A stretch of 8,093 nt of DNA from Frankiaceae bacterium (GTDB lineage Bacteria > Actinomycetota > Actinomycetes > JADGOU01): the NCBI GenBank assembly GCA_017882835.1, contig JADGOU010000122.1, positions 1 to 8,093 of the forward strand, read 5' to 3'. The translations under genes were made by a program, and so were the position numbers. The first letter of the stretch is position 1. Every line of letters begins with the position of its first letter. Of this stretch, positions 5,112 to 8,093 are shown piece by piece. A model generated the notes under the pieces. It saw only the letters and a list, made by a program, of their open reading frames with translations. It searched no databases and was not told the DNA's origin.

Positions 5112-6692
5112 ATGCCGCGCGAGTCCGAGTCCGGCCTGCCGATTTCGCCAGTTTACGGTCCCGAGGATCTGGCCGGCTTCGACCCGGCGGCCGCCCTGGG
5201 CCGGCCGGGGGAGTACCCGTATACCCGCGGCGTCTACCCGAGCATGTACACCGGCCGGCCGTGGACGATGCGGCAGTACGCCGGCTTCGGTACCGCCAAG
5301 GAGTCCAACGAGCGCTACCACCAGCTGGTCACGGCCGGTACCGGTGGCTTGTCCGTCGCCTTCGACCTGCCCACCCAGATGGGCTTCGACTCCGACGACC
5401 CGATCGCCTCCGGCGAAGTGGGCAAGGTCGGCGTGGCGATCGACTCGATCGACGACATGAAAACGCTGTTCGGCGGCCTGCCGCTGGACCGGATTTCCAC
5501 GTCGATGACGATCAATGCGCCGGCCGCCGTGCTGACGGTGCTCTACCAACTGGCCGCCGAGGAGCAGGGCATCTCGGCGGACAAGCTCAGGGGGACGGTG
5601 CAGAACGACGTACTCAAGGAGTACATCGCCCGGGGCACCTACATCTACCCGCCGAAACACTCGCTGCGGCTTACCACCGACATCTTCCGCTACTGCAGGG
5701 CGGAGATGCCTCGGTGGAACACGATCTCCATCTCCGGCTACCACATGGCCGAGGCTGGCGCGACGCCGGTGCAGGAAATCGCCTTCACGCTCGCCAACGG
5801 CATCGAATACGTCCAAGCGGCCATCGACTCCGGGCAGGACGTCGACGACTTCGGGCCGCGGTTGGCGTTCTTCTTCGTCAGCCGGACGACGCTGCTCGAG
5901 GAGGTGGCCAAGTTTCGCGCCGCCCGGCGGATGTGGGCCTCCATCATGCGCGACCGCTTCGGCGCGAAGGACCCGAAATCGCTGATGCTGCGCTTCCACA
6001 CCCAAACTGCCGGGGTTCAGCTGACCGCCCAGCAGCCCGAGGTGAACATGATCCGGGTCACCGTGCAAGCGTTGGCAGCCGTGCTCGGCGGCACCCAGTC
6101 CCTGCATACCAACTCCTTCGACGAGGCACTCGCGCTGCCCAGTGAGAAGGCTGCCCGGCTGGCACTGCGCACTCAGCAGGTGATCGCCTACGAGAGCGAT
6201 GTGACCGCGACCGTGGACCCGTTCGCCGGCTCCTACATGGTCGAGTCGATGACCGACGCCGTGGAGGCCGCCGCCCGCGAGCTGATGGGGCGAATCGAGG
6301 ACATGGGCGGCGCGGTGGAGGCCATCGAGCGGGGCTTCCAGAAGGGCGAGATCGAGCACTCGGCGTACGACGTGGCGCTCTCGGCCGAGGATGGCCGACG
6401 CACGGTCATCGGGGTCAACAAGTTCCAGATCGATCAGGACGAGCACTACGACCCGCTCCGGGTGGACCCCCAGATCGAGAAGGAGCAGGCCGGCCGGCTG
6501 GAGGCGCTGCGGGCCGAGCGCGACGGCGCTGCCGTGACCCGACACATGGACGCAATCCGGGACGCGGCCCAGGGCTCGGACAACGTGCTGTACCCGCTGC
6601 GGGATGCGCTGCGGGCGCGGGCGACGGTCGGCGAGGTCTGCAACGCGCTGCGCGACGTCTGGGGCGCGTACCAGCCTGACGAACGCTTCTGA
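5112..6692 (+). CDS. B12-dependent acyl-CoA mutase large subunit (methylmalonyl-CoA mutase-like)
   Basis: Catalytic TIM-barrel subunit of an adenosylcobalamin-dependent mutase that rearranges the carbon skeleton of a short acyl-CoA. It has 526 residues, the size of a stand-alone large subunit; the C-terminal B12 domain with DxHxxG is absent, so a separate small subunit must exist elsewhere. Conserved parts: MYTGRPWTMRQYAGFGTAKESN (44-66), GLSVAFDLPTQMG (79-91), GTVQNDVLKEYIARGTYIYPP (161-181), ISISGYHM (205-212) and SLHTNSFDEAL (330-340). By alignment from memory to the Propionibacterium enzyme, Tyr56, Arg174 and His211 match Tyr89, Arg207 and His244. The Tyr/Arg pair indicates a dicarboxylic acyl-CoA (methylmalonyl- or ethylmalonyl-CoA) rather than isobutyryl-CoA. 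ATG 5112 has GGGAG five nt upstream; the earlier ATG 5061 has none and would add 17 residues with no family match. Divergent to sdhC. Confidence 0.92.
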   Translation: MPRESESGLPISPVYGPEDLAGFDPAAALGRPGEYPYTRGVYPSMYTGRPWTMRQYAGFGTAKESNERYHQLVTAGTGGLSVAFDLPTQMGFDSDDPIASGEVGKVGVAIDSIDDMKTLFGGLPLDRISTSMTINAPAAVLTVLYQLAAEEQGISADKLRGTVQNDVLKEYIARGTYIYPPKHSLRLTTDIFRYCRAEMPRWNTISISGYHMAEAGATPVQEIAFTLANGIEYVQAAIDSGQDVDDFGPRLAFFFVSRTTLLEEVAKFRAARRMWASIMRDRFGAKDPKSLMLRFHTQTAGVQLTAQQPEVNMIRVTVQALAAVLGGTQSLHTNSFDEALALPSEKAARLALRTQQVIAYESDVTATVDPFAGSYMVESMTDAVEAAARELMGRIEDMGGAVEAIERGFQKGEIEHSAYDVALSAEDGRRTVIGVNKFQIDQDEHYDPLRVDPQIEKEQAGRLEALRAERDGAAVTRHMDAIRDAAQGSDNVLYPLRDALRARATVGEVCNALRDVWGAYQPDERF

Positions 6693-6719
6693 CTCCGTTG
6701 GGTCGTCCGGCCGACGGGC

Positions 6720-6750
6720 GGCCCGGCTCCGGCACGTTGCTCCCCGGGCC
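6720..6750 (+). terminator. Possible GC-rich terminator hairpin after the mutase gene
   Basis: GGCCCGG (6720-6726) and CCGGGCC (6744-6750) form a perfect 7-bp inverted repeat with a 17-nt loop, 27 nt after the mutase stop. There is no T run behind it. Actinobacterial terminators often lack one, but the long loop keeps this uncertain. Confidence 0.3.
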
Positions 6751-6778
6751 ACGCGAGATCGTCGCTGGTAGGGGCACC

Positions 6779-6844
6779 ATGGGGGATGTGGCTCACCAGT
6801 TGTGCGGAAAAAGCCGCTTCGACCGGCGCAGCCCGCGCGGCTGA
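6779..6844 (+). CDS. Possible 21-codon leader ORF coupled to the amidohydrolase gene
   Basis: ATG 6779 is preceded by AGGGG (6770-6774) with a 4-nt gap. The frame encodes MGDVAHQLCGKSRFDRRSPRG and stops with TGA at 6842-6844, which shares its A with ATG 6844 of the amidohydrolase (TGATG). That overlap is a typical reinitiation arrangement, and the amidohydrolase ATG has no ribosome-binding site of its own. The peptide is basic, has no recognisable function and no run of a single amino acid that would suggest attenuation. It could also be chance. Confidence 0.3.
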   Translation: MGDVAHQLCGKSRFDRRSPRG

Positions 6845-8076
6845 TGGAGACAGCCGGCCAGGTGGCGGAGCTGGTGTCCGGCTTCCTCGCTGCCGAGGAA
6901 CCGTGGCTGGTTGCCGTCCGACGCTACCTGCACGCCCATCCCGAGCTGGGTCACGCCGAGCACCGCACGACGGAACTGGTGCGCAATCGGCTGGCCTCGG
7001 CCGGACTGACCCCCAAGGTGCTCTCTGGCGGCACCGGCCTGCTCTGCGACATCGGGATCGGCGACGGCCCGCTGGTGGCGTTGCGGGCCGATCTGGACGC
7101 GCTGCCGTTGGCCGACGAGAAGGACGTCCCGTACCGCTCGACCGTGCCCGGCGTTTGCCACGCCTGCGGCCACGACGTCCACACCACTGTCCTGCTCGGC
7201 GCGGGCCTCGCGCTCGCCCATCTCGCCGACGCCGGGTGGCTGCCCGGTCGAGTCCGGTTGATCTTTCAACCCGCCGAGGAGCTGACGCCCGGCGGCGCGG
7301 TCGATGTGGTGGAGGCCGACGGGCTGGACGGCGTACAGCGGATCTTCGCCCTGCACTGCGACCCGCGCACCGACGTCGGGCAGGTCGGCGTGCGGTCCGG
7401 GCCGATCACCGCGGCGGCCGACCGGTTCCAGGTCCGGCTGCGCGGCCCTGGCGGGCACACCTCCCGGCCACATCTGACGGCCGACCTGGTCTACGCACTG
7501 GCCAAGGTGGTCACCGAGGTGCCGGCCGCGCTGTCCCGGCGGGTCGACCCGCGCTCCGGGCTCAGCGTGGTCTGGGGCCAGATCAGCGCGGGTACCGTGG
7601 CCAACGCCATCCCGGAGACCGGCGTGGCCAACGCGACGGTGCGGGTGCTGGACCCGTTGGCTTGGCAGGCAGCACCCGGGCTGTTGCGGGAGCTGGCCTT
7701 GGCGGCGGTCGCGCCGTACGGCGTCGAGGTCGACGTCACCTATCAACGGGGCGTGCCGCCGGTGGTCAACGACCCGTTCGCCACCGAGCTGCTCAGCCAA
7801 GGGATCAAGACGGCACTCGGGCAGGACGCGGTGGTCCCGACCGAGCAGAGCCTCGGCGGGGAGGACTTCGGGTGGTACCTGGAGAAGGTGCCCGGCTCGC
7901 TGGGTCGGCTTGGCGTCCGTGCGCTGGACTCGCCCATCGGCATGGACCTGCACCGCGGGATGTTCGACGTGGACGAGCGCTCGATCGCGGTCGGGGTGCG
8001 GGTGCTGGTGGCCACCGCGGTGACCGCGCTGGAAGCGGGATGGCCGGTCGAGGGAGCCCCAGAATTGCGACAATGA
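6844..8076 (+). CDS. M20D-family metallo-amidohydrolase (aminoacylase / IAA-amino acid hydrolase-like)
   Basis: Zinc- or manganese-type hydrolase that cleaves an amide bond in an N-acylated amino acid or related compound; the substrate cannot be told from sequence. It has 410 residues from ATG 6844, normal for the family. Visible motifs: YLHAHPELG (28-36), RADLDALPLADE (81-92), CHACGHDVH (105-113) with ligands C108 and H110, FQPAEE (141-146) with catalytic E145 and ligand E146, ALHCDP with H171, the lid-domain GGHTSRPH (203-210), GGEDFGWY (338-345) and DLHRGMFDVDE with H370. All expected metal ligands are present. No signal peptide is seen, so it is probably cytoplasmic. GTG 6802 in the same frame would add 14 residues (MRKKPLRPAQPARL); neither start has a good ribosome-binding site. 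ATG 6844 is preferred for its TGATG overlap with the leader ORF. Ends in an ATGA overlap with the next gene. Confidence 0.93.
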   Translation: METAGQVAELVSGFLAAEEPWLVAVRRYLHAHPELGHAEHRTTELVRNRLASAGLTPKVLSGGTGLLCDIGIGDGPLVALRADLDALPLADEKDVPYRSTVPGVCHACGHDVHTTVLLGAGLALAHLADAGWLPGRVRLIFQPAEELTPGGAVDVVEADGLDGVQRIFALHCDPRTDVGQVGVRSGPITAAADRFQVRLRGPGGHTSRPHLTADLVYALAKVVTEVPAALSRRVDPRSGLSVVWGQISAGTVANAIPETGVANATVRVLDPLAWQAAPGLLRELALAAVAPYGVEVDVTYQRGVPPVVNDPFATELLSQGIKTALGQDAVVPTEQSLGGEDFGWYLEKVPGSLGRLGVRALDSPIGMDLHRGMFDVDERSIAVGVRVLVATAVTALEAGWPVEGAPELRQ

Positions 8077-8093
8077 ATCGCCAGGTCCGCCTG
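8073..8093 (+). CDS. Start of a further gene, cut by window edge
   Basis: ATG 8073-8075 overlaps the amidohydrolase stop in an ATGA arrangement and begins MNRQVRL before the window ends. Only seven codons are visible. An AGGGAG lies at 8051-8056, rather far upstream, so coupling to the amidohydrolase would drive translation. The basic start could be the beginning of a signal peptide, but nothing more can be said. Confidence 0.4.

Noticed and set aside
5007..6752. 581-codon minus-strand open frame opposite the mutase gene
   Set aside because: Composition is His/Arg/Gly-rich with no recognisable domain; the plus strand encodes an unmistakable acyl-CoA mutase.
6793..8073. 426-codon minus-strand open frame opposite the amidohydrolase
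   Set aside because: Antisense shadow of the M20 gene; no motif, and low-quality Gln/His/Arg-rich translation.

Overview
This window is high-GC DNA with a strong G/C bias at third codon positions, GTG starts and tightly packed genes. Together with actinobacterial-type succinate dehydrogenase subunits, this points to an actinomycete; the genus cannot be told from the sequence alone. No mobile element, CRISPR array, tRNA or rRNA was seen. Most of the window is core metabolism.

Layout. Positions 1-4740 are read on the minus strand as one likely transcription unit, in the order sdhC (4740-4348), sdhD (4346-3912), sdhA (3902-2139), sdhB (2139-1225), a weakly supported ORF (1041-724), a 75-residue unknown protein (727-500) and the N-terminal part of a secreted D-alanyl-D-alanine carboxypeptidase (494 to the window edge). 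The junctions are tight (1 nt, 9 nt, TGATG, ATGA, 5 nt) except for a 183-nt gap after sdhB. Positions 4741-5111 are a divergent intergenic region. It holds a compact cluster of direct and inverted repeats (4960-5003) that looks like an operator, just downstream of a possible promoter for the rightward gene. Positions 5112-6692 (+) encode the large, catalytic subunit of a B12-dependent acyl-CoA mutase without its own B12 domain. Positions 6844-8076 (+) encode an M20D-type metallo-amidohydrolase, possibly preceded by a 21-codon leader ORF that ends in a TGATG overlap with it. A further rightward gene appears to begin at 8073 through an ATGA overlap.

How the genes fit together. SdhCDAB is complex II: it oxidises succinate to fumarate and reduces quinone. 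The mutase keeps the Tyr/Arg pair typical of enzymes that act on methylmalonyl- or ethylmalonyl-CoA. If it is a methylmalonyl-CoA mutase, its product succinyl-CoA would feed the succinate pool used by the divergently transcribed sdh operon. That link is inference. The carboxypeptidase is a cell-wall enzyme and the amidohydrolase a hydrolase of unknown substrate; nothing seen ties them to succinate metabolism beyond their position.

Points most worth a second look: the repeat cluster between sdhC and the mutase; an acidic extension of about 70 residues on SdhB; a three-copy octapeptide repeat after the carboxypeptidase signal peptide; the small coupled gene at 500-727; and the leader ORF in front of the amidohydrolase.
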